A stretch of DNA of 64,000 bases, taken from NCBI GenBank assembly GCA_019155185.1, contig CM032813.1:2104501-2168500 (forward strand). Direction: 5' to 3'. The position numbers and the translations under genes are program-made. Below, in pieces: positions 15,518-28,500 of this stretch. Below the pieces are notes generated by a model that ran no database searches, had not been told where the DNA came from, and worked only from the letters and a program-made list of their open reading frames with translations. Every line of letters begins with the position of its first letter. The stretch's first letter is position 1. This stretch comes from Beaufortia kweichowensis (taxonomy: Eukaryota > Chordata > Actinopteri > Cypriniformes > Gastromyzontidae).

Positions 15518-17286
15518 ATGCTCCCAAACACAGATCAGCAATATAACACACTAAAGAAATCTCAATGAAATCTCATTATTTAGGAATATATGTGTCAGTC
15601 AGTCACCGGGGAATGTGATCACTTGTTAAACAGCAGCAGGTGTAAAGTCCAGACACTCCATAAGTCATCCTCACAAGTGACCCTGTTTATGAGACAGATT
15701 CTCCAATATTCCTCCAAAGCCATGGCACGCAGGCAGATGGACGAATGGAGCTGCTATTCATCAAAACAGATTAATATGCCACTGTCACAGTACAGTAGAA
15801 GAAGAGAGCTCAGATGAGGACAAACACAGATAACAGCTTTCCACCTGTGCATTTCCACAGTAGCTTTACCTGTGAAAGACAAAAGATAAGTACCTAATAA
15901 ACTTCCAATAAAATCTAAAGAAAATGCATATACACAATATAACATTTTAGTGGACACACAGGGGCAAATGATTAATAGAATGACCCAGAAAAACACGTTT
16001 TCATTAAAACTGTTCATAAAAGTCATTGTTGTTGAAGTGCAACATAGCGGTGAAACACTTTACACCCACCCTTGCACGTGCATCTCTACTAGACGATAGC
16101 AATTCTGCTACTGGGTAAAATTTTCAGTAACAATACCACCTGAGTACTAAAGCACACAATAATGCACACACTTTACTGCAAACAAACCCAAACGAAACAC
16201 TATCACAATACAGTAATTCAGTCATTCATGGGAAATGCTTATCTTTGTATTTAGGGATCGAGGTCAGAAGGGCAGGTATGACTCATTACACACGTGCAGA
16301 TTTAATAATTAATGATAATCAGGTCACGCGCGTGATGTGACAGGCGCTTGGAAGGGTTTCAAAAGAAACATGGGCAGGTTTTGATAAAAAGCTGAATGCA
16401 AAATGAGCTATGAAACAATTACCATGAAAATGACTTAATTACCCCAATCTTAATTACTGTTTATAAGACACATGATTACAGATATCTTTCATTGTAACTA
16501 TTACAATGAATGTGAACTCTGACAACTACTGATGCTGTCAAAAAAAAAAAATGCATTTTATGTGTATCTTAATCCCCTAAATGAATTTAAGCATTACATT
16601 TAATTCATTATCTTGTGCAGTGCTCATCATTGTTGTTTTCATACGGGCTTTATACATCAAAATTTAGATGAGTCAGTTATGAGAATTATAATCTTTTCTC
16701 TACAGAAGGCAACAGCATATGTACTGTAGGCGGCGAGGACGCTCACTACGGTTTATATCAGAGTTAATATGAACTGTCATATATGACAGAGGGTTTGGTT
16801 TCTTGCGAAGCAGATGATCCTGTTCTATCAGATTCCTGAACGATGCAGAAAGTTTTAACATGTCTGTAAGACACAGCGTGCTGAAACACGGCACAGAAGC
16901 TTCTAGTATAATCATCATTGTGGCAGCTCGACCTGACTCGTGATGGAGAGATCTGGAGAGGAACATCAACTGACTGCTGTTCATCTTCTGTCTCACAGAC
17001 AGATGCAGAATAAACTAACATGAGCAGAAACCTATGACAAAAATGCACAAATGTGAAAACTAATAATATGGTGTTTTTCTAAAAAGGTCATACTTCCACA
17101 AAAAACATGCAAGAGGATGACCTAAGAAACATTTAATTATAAGAAAATTGTTTTACAAATTGTTACCAAGATTTTTCAATTGTTAAATGCCTGTAATATT
17201 TCAACACTTAATAATATCTATCATAAACGCTAAAACATTATATAACGCCTCACGCCTAATATTTCCCTCTCCACTTTATTTGAATC

Positions 17287-17490
17287 TAATCATGACAAAC
17301 TATAAATTGATTGAAAGGCTCAAGATAATATATTTGACAAATTTTCATAACAATAAACAAAAATATAAATAAAAAATGTTAATGTTACTGTAATTTATAC
17401 AAATACCTAAAATAAAAAGACTTGAAAAAAATCTACTATCTAAAAAATGTAGTTCAGATTTGCATATGTATACTTAATTTCTGTGGGGAC
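17287..17490. repeat. dispersed repeat family E, copy 2
   Basis: Aligns with 2878-3063 through AATCATGACAAA, TTTTCATAACAATAAACA and CCTAAAATAAAAAGACTT. Non-coding. Confidence 0.5.
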
Positions 17491-19625
17491 AGTTATCAGG
17501 TTAATAAATCAAGCTAATGTACAATAAAATAAAAATGTATACTATTACAAACCAAATGAATCAATTACGAATAATCCTAAAAAGCTGATGTAAAACATAC
17601 GCTTACAAGCTTAAAATTACTTTTACAGGTGAATATAAACTCTCCCTATGTGTGAATTTCAATTTGATTAAACATTTAATGTTAATGTTTAAATGTAAGT
17701 GTTTGATGTTCATTTAAGAACATAAGCAGAAAGTTACATAAAAGAATAATATTACTGAATTAATATTACTGAAAAAATCTGAAAAACATCTGTCTGCACC
17801 TCATGATCTGTCTTTCAGATTCACACAGAGTGAAAGAAAGCTCAAGGTGTAAGAAAAGAGAATATAATATTCACATCTATGTCAGCAGGAGTCTGATCCC
17901 ACAGACTGATATCCATTATATCTGTCCGAAGAGAACCTGATTTGGCATGTCGTCTAGAAGCGAACGAGAAAGCAAAAGTGCCTTATTCCCGAGCGTCACA
18001 CTGACCTACATTATGTGACACATTTCTGATCTTCCACCACATGCAACAGTCTCTTGTAATCGAGTGAGTCATCAAAGAGAGTCTTGAGGAATAAACATGG
18101 CTAATGTTTGACCTGAGGGTGGGTGTCATGCTCTATGCCATTTACACACAATACAGAAATCAAATTAACTGGCCGAGACACCTGGATGAGTGATGTTTTC
18201 AACAATGAGTCATTTCAAAGTGTATAATAGCCAAATGGACCGCAAATACTTGGGGAAAAAAGTTTTAGTCATTGATGTGTGACTACACTGACAGAAAGAA
18301 AGAGAACGAAGAATGAGTGAAGAGGGGTTACGAACTATAACCATGTAATTTAGCTTTATTTAATAGTTTAATAAAGCTTTAAAGAGAGTTTAAACGTTGC
18401 AATTCGCTCCTATTTTCCTTGAAAGAGCAAAATCTATTCCACCGGGGATCAGTCGCAGACATCAATATTTCATTAAAATAAAAAAATCTGCTTGAATGGT
18501 CTCTAAAATCACTGGCTAAACCACAATTAAATAAAATATTTCTGACCAATAGTTAAACATCAACTTTGCCATAACTTTTGTCTAAATTGTACTAAAAACA
18601 ACTTTTCCGAAGTCACTTTAGCTACTGCGCATGCGTACAGGCTGGGAAACCATATCAAGCATCACATTTCCCTCAATCATAACAGCAGATCTTGTTAATC
18701 TTTGTTTTTACCTAACATCTGCAATGCCGCACGATTACAAAACACACGGCCAAAAAAATCTTTATGGAAGATATAGAATTCATTGACCTTTAAAGGGCAA
18801 CGAAACTAAGATGCCTTTCTGAAATTCTGCGAAGAGGAAATATCAAGGACGTTCAAATCCCCTTTAAATGCTAAACAGTCAAGGATCATCTCATCATCTT
18901 TCTCGCCGTGTCCTCATTTCCTCCTACATGATGACATGGGAACAGATTGTGAGTGTTCAGTGATTTTGGTGGAAGGTGATTGGACAGGGTGAAAGCACAT
19001 GTGTGAGAACAACAGGCTATTGATAAACGCGCACAAAGCAGTGACACATCTCAGGTAATTCTCAAAATCCATCCGTGTGTTATGACTTTTAATAAATCTT
19101 TTTTTTCATTCATATCTCAATAGTCAAAACTAAAGCCACTATTCAACTTTTGTATGCTTTACTGTGCATAAAACATCTCCAAGTGCTTAAATGATAACCA
19201 ATGCCTCTAATTTCACAATCCTTCCACATGTTGACTTTAACGCCATCCATCCAGCTACAAAAAATATTAAGTCTTTATCCAAAAAAGTCACAACTTCCAT
19301 CATTGACCTGGCGGAAAGTTCCTGGTGACTGATGAACAATGGAAGAACCTAGTCATTTAACCTCATTATCCTGGCCATCGTTTCAAAAACTCAATTTTAC
19401 ACACAACGCGAGATTCATCCGGCACGAATCCAATGGCATCTATTAGTCAGATTCACATGGTTCATTGACCTTCCAAAAGCAGGAGCACAAAAGCACAGTG
19501 ACATCATCCTTTATGTACCTGATATGTATGCAACGTATGTGAGGAAGGCCGTCTTGTACATGGCAACTGTGAAGAAACAACAAAATATCTTAAAGTACAT
19601 ACGAGACATGATACATGTGTAATGT

Positions 19626-19654
19626 TAATAATAATAAGTATTATTATTATTATA
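19626..19654. repeat. AAT/ATT trinucleotide run
   Basis: AATAATAATAAG is followed by TATTATTATTATTAT, a short near-palindromic simple repeat. Confidence 0.7.
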
Positions 19655-20851
19655 CTAAATAACAAATATAGACTGTATTTCAATTTTGGTAAAATGCCCC
19701 AAAATAAACATTTATATAACTTATTTATTTTCAGATTTATAGGACAAATACACACCTGATGCTGGCACTTCCATGACAAAAAATAAATAAAAAATCAGGA
19801 TATTTTATGAGAGAAAAATGGGTTAGTGTGCTACAGTAATGTAGGTCAGAGACGACTTCACCTGCAGTTTTCAGTGTGTACGCAAAGCACAAGACCGATA
19901 TCCTACTGACAACACGGCACAAAAAAATCATTTAATCCCAAGTGAAAAGAAAGACTCAGACCTTCTCAAACCCTCTTACACGCTATAGAAAAATGGCATG
20001 CGTGATGTGCTTCATGGTCCAGGTGACCGCACGTTGCTCTCGCGTCGTAGGAGCTTAGAACTGTGGGAAACAAATGGATATATGGAATGAGAGAGGAGCG
20101 TATGACCCTGAAGCTGTACGGATCTGACCCACATTCATGAGTCTGTAAAATCTGATGCTGTCTAACACATTAAACTATATTTCATCTGTGATATACAGAA
20201 AACTTTTATATTTCCAAGCCTTAAAAAAAACAAGATCTAACACTCGCTGACACAGATCACAGAATTAAAAATGCATTTAACAAAATACTTTTTCTCTGAT
20301 GCATCTCAACCTAAAGAATAAATTCACTGCGAATATAAAATATAATTTAATAAATAAGATTAATTTGTTGTGCTCAATAAGCTTCATTGCTAAAGCAGTT
20401 TGGCATAAACAAAATCCTGGATATTCAATCAAACTGTGATCTAACAACTGTAAAAGCAACAGAATGCTTTAAATATGAAATGCAATAACATCCAAATACT
20501 GTACATGACAAAATCTTAACAAATAACAAGAAATTTTATTCTGAGCATTAATACATACCTGTAGAAAGAAATATATTTTTATAAATTTGGTACCTCTTCT
20601 GGAATTTTGTTCGTTGGTGTTGATACATTCAGTTTTTATGACACAACATATATTAGTTTTACATTCAATTTTCAGAAGGAAAAGGAAAAACAAGCAGTGA
20701 ACTAACAGCACCGGCTCTAAACAGACACGTCTAGAAGAAATTATATAAAACTTTCTCACACTTAAAGCTTGTTTTGCTCTTGTTTCTCAGCGTTTCTCAA
20801 GTGGTTTCTCTGAAAGAAATACCAACACAATTTCACAACAATTATTAACTA

Positions 20852-21027
20852 TTTTACGAGGTGGTGAATTCGTATGATCTTATTTGTACATTTTAGTGCA
20901 ATCTGCGTTTCCCCCGATGACATCAATGTTAGGGGCGGGGCTTTATTTTTGTTTTATTTCTAATTATCTTACGTTGTTGTATGATTCACATCGTATGAAT
21001 TTATACAAATTTGTCACCTCGTATAAT
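20852..21027. mobile_element. MITE with ~25-bp terminal inverted repeats
   Basis: The left end TTTTACGAGGTGGTGAATTC pairs with the right end, whose reverse complement begins TTATACGAGGTGACAAATTT; both continue into a TCGTATGA or TCATACGATG block. Total length is about 176 bases. A GGGGCGGGGC box lies inside. It is a compact non-autonomous DNA transposon, family not assigned. Confidence 0.7.
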
Positions 21028-22033
21028 ACTTACAAATTCCCCAGAGATCAGACTGGAAATACTGTTTAAAAAGTAAATGACGTAAATGATGTAAATGTGT
21101 ATGATAAAAGTAAACCAATAACAAGCAATGAGTCGTGAAACAGGAGCACAACATATTTCTGTGTAAATTCTTCATTAAACCACGTCAGTTGAAATGCATT
21201 GAACTATACAATTTTTAAACGATTTACACATAAATCTGTTAAGCTCAAGATCCTACTTAAATAAGGAAAAACGATGCGAATGGAAAATCAGGCTAAAGTA
21301 GAACTACATCAGTCCATAACAGAAGCAGCTAGACAAAACACAGCTGCATTCCCACTAAAACATAAAACTAATTACTCAAAAACCCTAAAGACATGCCATT
21401 CTTAACTTTCAGTACAAAGAGGGATTTCGCAACTGCCTGGCAACACACACGCCAAGACTTCTTACAAAGCAGCACGGAGTCAAGGGAGATTCTCAGACTC
21501 TCCGCCCAGTTGATTTGACATTGCGGAGGTTATTACGAGCGTATCACAGAATCCTGCTGAGGTTTGCCAAGAGCAGCATCGCTCAATAAGTGCCAGCCAA
21601 CCACAACAGCTAGATCTCTGCCCTCCAAATCTCCTGTGTATGTTTCCAATATCCCACACAATCCCGCTTCCTATTTCTCAGACTTCAGGATGAGACCACC
21701 GATCTTAGATATCTCTGCGAATACCACTGATGCAGTCATACATCACAGAGAAATCTGATTTACAACATCAATATTTGGGTTAAAGCTGACTGTCGGGTTC
21801 ACAGGCAGACAAACACAGAAACTGGGTCAACACCCTCCCTATTATGGCCCCATCATCATCACTGCATATAAACTTTAGATAAAGAGCTGTAAGTTCACTC
21901 TTTATCGAGGTATGTGCATATAATTGTGTTCAAGAACAAAATTGAAACACTTCCCACTGATGAGGGAGTAAAACAAGGTAATATAAAGGTACATTTTTGG
22001 GTTGGTGAAATCAAACAAGTATTTTAAGCAAAA
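21028..22033. other. flank downstream of xxylt1
   Basis: No exon or repeat recognised. On the minus strand this is sequence beyond the probable poly(A) site of xxylt1. Confidence 0.5.
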
Positions 22034-22039
22034 TTTATT
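22034..22039 (-). terminator. candidate xxylt1 poly(A) signal
   Basis: TTTATT on the plus strand gives AATAAA on the minus strand, 142 bases after the xxylt1 stop. It would give a short 3' UTR of roughly 160 bases. Longer 3' ends cannot be excluded. Confidence 0.45.
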
Positions 22040-22180
22040 TGAATAACTTACTAATCTGAGCGTTCCTCAATGACAGACAATAATGAGTTGGAGTATATTG
22101 TATAATACTGCTCTGGGAATAAATGTGCCGACAGGACTTGATTTAAAATGTGCAATGTCAAGTTTAAGATGTTCTCATAC

Positions 22181-22577
22181 TCAGTCATCAGGAATGGGCG
22201 AGTTGCAGTTGCCATGGTAGATATAAACTGGACCATCGCAGTTATAGTACAGCTGGAAAACATCCCCATACCCATGATCCCTCCACCACGTGCACAGCTG
22301 ACGGTTCCAGCCGCAGGACAGAGAGTAAAACAGCTCCCCGTGCTCCATACCAATCATTGTAAAGAAATCCTGATCGCCCAGGTGTCCTCTAAAGTGAAAC
22401 TTCTCAGCGAGATGTGCCACCCGCTCGGGCTCCAGAAGCTGGTTGTATAAGGTGGAGCGGCGCATGGCGTCAAGGTTCAGAAGCATCACTCCGCTGTTAA
22501 AGCCTGGAAGACCGTCCGGTGGAGGGTCTCCAACACGGGATTTGGGATTCTCTTTGCGATATTGCCAGAAAGTGTGT
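22181..22577 (-). CDS. xxylt1: xxylt1 coding exon 4 (terminal)
   Basis: Residues 259-390. The acceptor CTTACAG precedes the A that completes Arg259, and TGA is at 22181-22183. It encodes the C-terminal half of the GT8 fold, from HTFWQYR through FNSGVMLLNL and GHLGDQDFF to the final PIPDD. The open frames on the opposite strand here are shadows. Confidence 0.97.
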
Positions 22578-25500
22578 CTGTAAGACAAACAGAAATAAAA
22601 TCAAGAATGACAAACCAAAAAAAGGAATATATTTAGTGGTGCTTGTTAAAGGGATAGCTAATAATTGGATCCGATTGGTTAATCAAAAGGCTGTTTTGGA
22701 ACCAACAGTTGATCCAGACTGATGTTAAGCTTAGTGAAAAAAGTTGAAAATGAAAAACAAGTCTACAAATCTAATTCTGAGAAAACGAGCATCAAAGTTT
22801 GATTTCACCTATTAATTTCACTATAATTTAAATCTTTGATATAATCTTACTCTGTCAATATTAAAGATATCAAGATGATTTTTCACAGAATGTTCTTCAC
22901 ATTATGTAGGATGATTTTATGTAGAAAACGGTAAATAGAAAAAAATGACTTTAGCTGAGTTTTCACACGAAGGGTCACATATTATACAATACCAGCCAGA
23001 AGTTTGAAAACACTGTTGTTTAGATGTTTTTTTCACATTTTAGAATCGTAGTAAACACATCAAAACCATTAAAAATACACAATTGTAACTGTGGAAATTA
23101 TGTTGTGACTAAAAGCATCCAAAATAAATAAACAAGATGTCTTTAGCATTTGTAATAAAAACTGTTGACATTTCATCATCCAGCTTCTAAGCTTTTAAAA
23201 CAGCAAGATATTTCTATCTTTGCTTGACTCTTATTGGCTGATTTTTACTCATATTTGAACATTTTTAAATCAATGTTTAGTTTTCTAATGAAAGAAATTA
23301 ATATGTTGTCACAATTATATTTTTGTCTCCAAAGGGAATTTCAAACATTGAAATATACACCTTTAAATTAAAAGCTTTTTCACATCATGAGAAACACTTG
23401 ACTGGTACTGTAATATCCAGAAAACGTTAATTTAATGGCTAAAATCTTTCCAACTGTGTGAAAGATTTGTGCACAAAGAGTATGACCCCAGGCTCTGAGC
23501 TTGAGGCTTATAAACTGAGACACGTGAAAACTCCAGCATGTTTATTAAGTAAACTGAGATGCTTTGAGATGAACTGTGACATCACACGCTACTGCTCCTA
23601 ACAAACACTTGTGCAACAAACACAGCAGCTTTGATCGTTCAGTCAATGTGGAGAAGATCTCCTGAAGTTCAGAGATGCTCGCTCCTGCTCTCTATCCCTT
23701 TAAAAAAGAATAAGAGAGAAAACAACAAAGAGCTTTCTGAAGCTTCTGGACCGTTCAACTGACAGCAAAAGAACCCAAACGCACTACGACACAAGACGAG
23801 CTTTTATCTTTCTCCTAAAGATTCAGCATAGCTCCGATACACAGGAGCATCATAGAATGAAAGGATGCTGCGATAAAACAAGTAAACAAATACAACATGA
23901 ATCTGAGGTCTGATGGTGAAGCTGGGATGAAATACTTTTGTGAGATTCCTGTTTCTTTAAGAAGTCTCACCACAGCGACTTGACGTGAAACATCACAGTT
24001 TAGACATGCAGTATTAAAGTCCAATCTTTTAACATTTGGTTTAGGAGCTTGTGTTGATCTGTAAAAAACAGACAACATTACAAAACAACGTAATGCATTA
24101 AGGTGTTTTTAAGATTCAGCTTGTAAATTCTCCAGATTACATTTATGCATTTAGCAGTTTAGCTTAGCAAATTATGTCAACTATTTCTTTAATAAAAAGG
24201 AATTTTATTCAAAGATGAATGCAATCTAAGCAACAAAAAGGAAACACAGACACAGAAAACAGCTACAATTACAACGAAGAAATCACATTACTGAAACAGT
24301 GCCATTTCTGCACAGCTATAACCTTTTAATTCCTGAAGTTCTGAGCAAGAGAAGGTATGACACAGAATATTTAGGACATCCTCTGAAAGTCTGCTTCAAA
24401 ATGAAACATTTATGATGAGATATAGCGCTCTAAAAAATGCTGCATCTGAGATCTAAGGGCATGTCGGAGTCGCTTGGGTCAAGATGCTTTGGAAAGATCC
24501 CAATTATACACGAATTATTCAGGGCCGGAGTCTTAAAATGGAATTTGTGAAGTCGGGGTCTATTATACATGAGAAACAGCAAATCAACGGATCAGAATGA
24601 CAACTTCCTGTGCAGAGTCAACTTCCCGTGTCGCCTCTTCAGCTTAAGGTTAAACTAAAGGTCAGTTTAACATGACCTCCTCCATAAACTCCAGATGGGG
24701 TCTCATGTGGCTAAGGTCCAGCAAAAGAACTTTCTGTACGTCTTCGAGGATGTACGTGCTTCAGAGCACATGTCTACATCACATTGCAATCAGTATCTGG
24801 ATGGATTTTCGGATGAACACGTCACGGCTCTGGCCGAGGAAGGAAGGGGCATTTATACCAGCTGATGACAAACAAGAAAAACATTGACAGAATATGACTG
24901 ACATGCAAATTTGTCGCAAAAATGTTACGATTTTTTTACTTTTCTCATCTTAATTGATTCTTAGAAAGTCTGTTTCACCATCCTTAAATCAATGTACAGA
25001 GGAAGCCAAACACCTGAGGGAAATCTGTCAAACAGCAGCTCTCTTAAAACAAAAGAACAACCCGGCGAGATATGTCAAGCACTTAGTGCTTTAGAAGAAC
25101 AGTCTATGTGTGCCAAAAAACAGCTTCAAAACCAAAAACGCTAATGCAGAGTGATGAAAAGAGAACGACTCTCTTAAGAGCGCTGTTAAAAGCTTTAATT
25201 AAACAGAAAAACATGCAGTAATTTGATGTATAATGTGCATTGCTTTGCCCTAATTAACCAAACAAAAACCTGAGGAACGCAAGACACGTGCAAAGAAAAA
25301 AACAACATCATAGAGATGGAAAGAGAGAGAGATTTTTTACTGGGTTTCGGCTCCATGCATTTTTTTTTGTATATAAAACCCATATATCCTGATATACTGT
25401 AGTTTGCAACAGTACAAAAACATTTTTTACTTTAAAACTGCTGTGATAAGATTGAAGCATGAACAAAGCCAGAAAGAAAAATCTTATGCAACAGGTTTCT

Positions 25501-28500
25501 CAAACATTAAACAAAGTGCTTAAAGAAGCCAAATGAATTTTAATGTCTCTGATAAACAACTCATCAGTGAACAATCACTGAACAAAGCCTGTCAATACTG
25601 AGCTCTGGATGTCACACGCTCGCTGGAACAGAGGAAAAGAGTGATCAGGAAAAGACATCGAGACAGACAGGAAATACACACGTCTGAAAGCGGAAAAACT
25701 GGGAAATGATTCACTTGAAAATCTGAGCGGTTTCACGCAAGGATCAAGGAATAAACCAAACGATGAGAGATTTCTGATACGTCCTCAGTTTATATTTCCA
25801 TAATAACATTTTTTGAGCACATATGAGTCATCACCAAACCTGGCAAATAAATTCCCCACATACATTAAAATGCTGTAATCTGGTGATAACAATAATAATA
25901 CTAATGCCCAAACATTCAGCCCTTATCTAACCTACAAAACCAAATGCACATGGTCTAGCCAAGCAGATAAAAATCTGGGCTGTCAACCAAAAAGTTAAGG
26001 TAAGTTTAATCCTGAAAGTTACGATTTATGACATCCCATCCGCCCCAGACACACGGACATAAACACCAAGGGATGAAAACACTTTCTCCATATTGTAAAT
26101 GACGTAGTACAGTCTGCACACGCTGTCAACCTCACAAACGCCAACACAATTCATCACGACATGATGTTTACTTCAGGACAAGTGGTTCAGAAAGTAAGAG
26201 ACCCTTCGTTTCCAAGCAGAAGCGAGAGAACATGGGACGACTGGTGTGGATTGGAAGCTCTGGGGGAAAAACACATTATGACGTATTATCACATACAGTA
26301 AGTGAGGGCAGGACGGGCATAAATGCGGTAACTGACGCAGGTCCAGTTTATGTGTTTATATACAGGACATGGACATTTTAGCAGTAGCTCGCTTTAATGT
26401 GCAGACCCCGGGACAAAGCCTGCTTACACGTGAACGCTGATAGAAATCTGTTTGTTTCTGTCAGGACTACCAGAAGCCCTGAATGTTTGTGTAATCACTT
26501 CCTATCCTGAAACAAAGTCTGGCAAATGTTGGGCATGAGCTTGAAACTCCTGCAAAATAAATGAAACCATATTTAAACGATCTGACTAGTTTTGTCAATG
26601 GTGTATTTTACAACATTTTTCTAGAAAAACAGAAGGCCAATCCCAGTGTTATGGGCGAGACATTTTCTGTCAAAACTTGAAATAAATTCTCACAGAATGT
26701 ATTTATTACCAATATACTGAACCATCTGTTTATATTTTACTATAATTAAAACATCACAGAGCTCACATGAGTATTTAAACCACCAAATATTGACATCTGA
26801 GCTATCAGTATGATGAAAACTTTAGTTTTGTGGTAAAAACGTATTTTGTTCATGGTAAGGTTGATGTTTGCATGGAATTGCCCAGGCTTAAAAAAGCCAA
26901 ACACAACACAAGCAGCAGGGTAATACTTGGAACTGTTTACAAAAGTAAAGCAAGTACAGACTAAAGTGTTGCCTTGAATTGCCTGAATTTCACCCAAAAA
27001 TGTAAACTGTCATCCTGACTTGACTTTCTTCAATGTATGGAGAAACACGCGTTCTTAAAATATCTCAGCTTGCCAATTTATCAAACATATTAAACAGCCG
27101 TTTCAGGGAAATCTTCATCAGACAAGGAGGAATTCCAGGTATCTGATAAGACCAAATCCGCACATGCCAGAGTAATGACAAATGATGTCCAGCCGATTTG
27201 TTTTGTGCTTGTGCAAACACTGCAAAATTCCTGCGACTGAAGCTTTCATTCCTTACTAGAGAAACTAATCTCTCACATTTAAAAACAGCAACCAATAAGA
27301 CTAACTAGAACTGTTTTTAAAAGTTCACACAGTCATTTCAAAATGTCAGAACATAAACACAGGCTGAATGTGTGAATGTGTGTGAAGTAACAGACTCACA
27401 GGGATTCAATGGGACTCTGGTGGCAGTAGGAACATTCAGTGCGGTGCTGTAATTAATGTAGACGGCGGGTGAACCCGTCACTACTCGTAGAAGAACACTC
27501 CTTACAGAACAAGTGCTCATCAACATCAAGGGCTTCTCCCAGACACACACACGTGCATACAGTACACACACCAGAGACAGAAGCGTCAGAATCAAAGCAC
27601 AAAAGCTTCTGTGACAGTGACGTGAGAACAGACAGAGCACGACATAGTCAAGACATATCACTTAGGACACAATGAAAAACTACTCTGTAAAACAGACAGT
27701 TCGAGCGCTGGATGCTGATTGGTCAATATACAATTTAGTAAGCTTACATATAAAAAATGGAAAGATGGCACTTATTAAATATTGTAACCAGGGTTGCCAA
27801 GTCCAGAGTTTTCCTGCAGAACTATGCTACTTCTGTTGCCATGGGTTGTTTATAATTCCAAAAACATCAAATTAATTAATTTAATTAAATAGTAATTAAA
27901 TTTTGTTCATCAGCTGTCATTGTTAAGGTAACGGAAATTACTGTCCAGTAATTTTCAATAAGAAATTGTGTGTAATGCAGTGACATCAAAATATGTATTT
28001 TTGGCATAGGAGTGGCATATTGTGGCCTGTTTTTAGGATTGGCTTTGTGCTGGTTTTGTTATGCCAATCTGGCAACCCTGATGGTAATCATTTAATAAAA
28101 ACCATTAGAGACTGAGTGAATAGTGAATGCCCTGCTAACTCACTCTTAGCTGCGATTTCATCAATAAATCACAGCAAACACATCAATCTGTATCTGGCCA
28201 GTGGCCATAAAATGGATTAAACCGTTTTCAGCACGTGGCATCAGCTAGCCCCACTCGGACCCTTGCTTACAAACAGTCTTTAGGTCGTGACCCGTCATGT
28301 TTGTGTTTGGTATAGGATGTGCACACAATGAGGTTTGGATGTGGAAAAAGCTTAAAGACAATAACCTACATTCCTGTCTGCCTTCTGTCAGATAACAAGA
28401 TCTCAAACACATCAACACTGGTTATCTACACTGGAAAGAATTATTTAAGAACACTTCTTAGTCTTTGAGTGTACACACAAATAATATATACTGTAGTTCT

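Larger units (their letters stand above)
15518..20851. other. intergenic, few recognisable elements
   Basis: No supported exon. A 12-base perfect palindrome TCACGCGCGTGA is at 16324-16335, a repeat-family copy at 17287-17490, an NRF1-like TGCGCATGCG at 18626-18635 and an AAT/ATT run at 19626-19654. The rest is AT-rich and unremarkable. Confidence 0.5.

Noticed and set aside
22148..22450. 100-codon plus-strand frame across xxylt1 exon 4
   Set aside because: It is a shadow of the conserved minus-strand exon, which has clear splice sites and family motifs.
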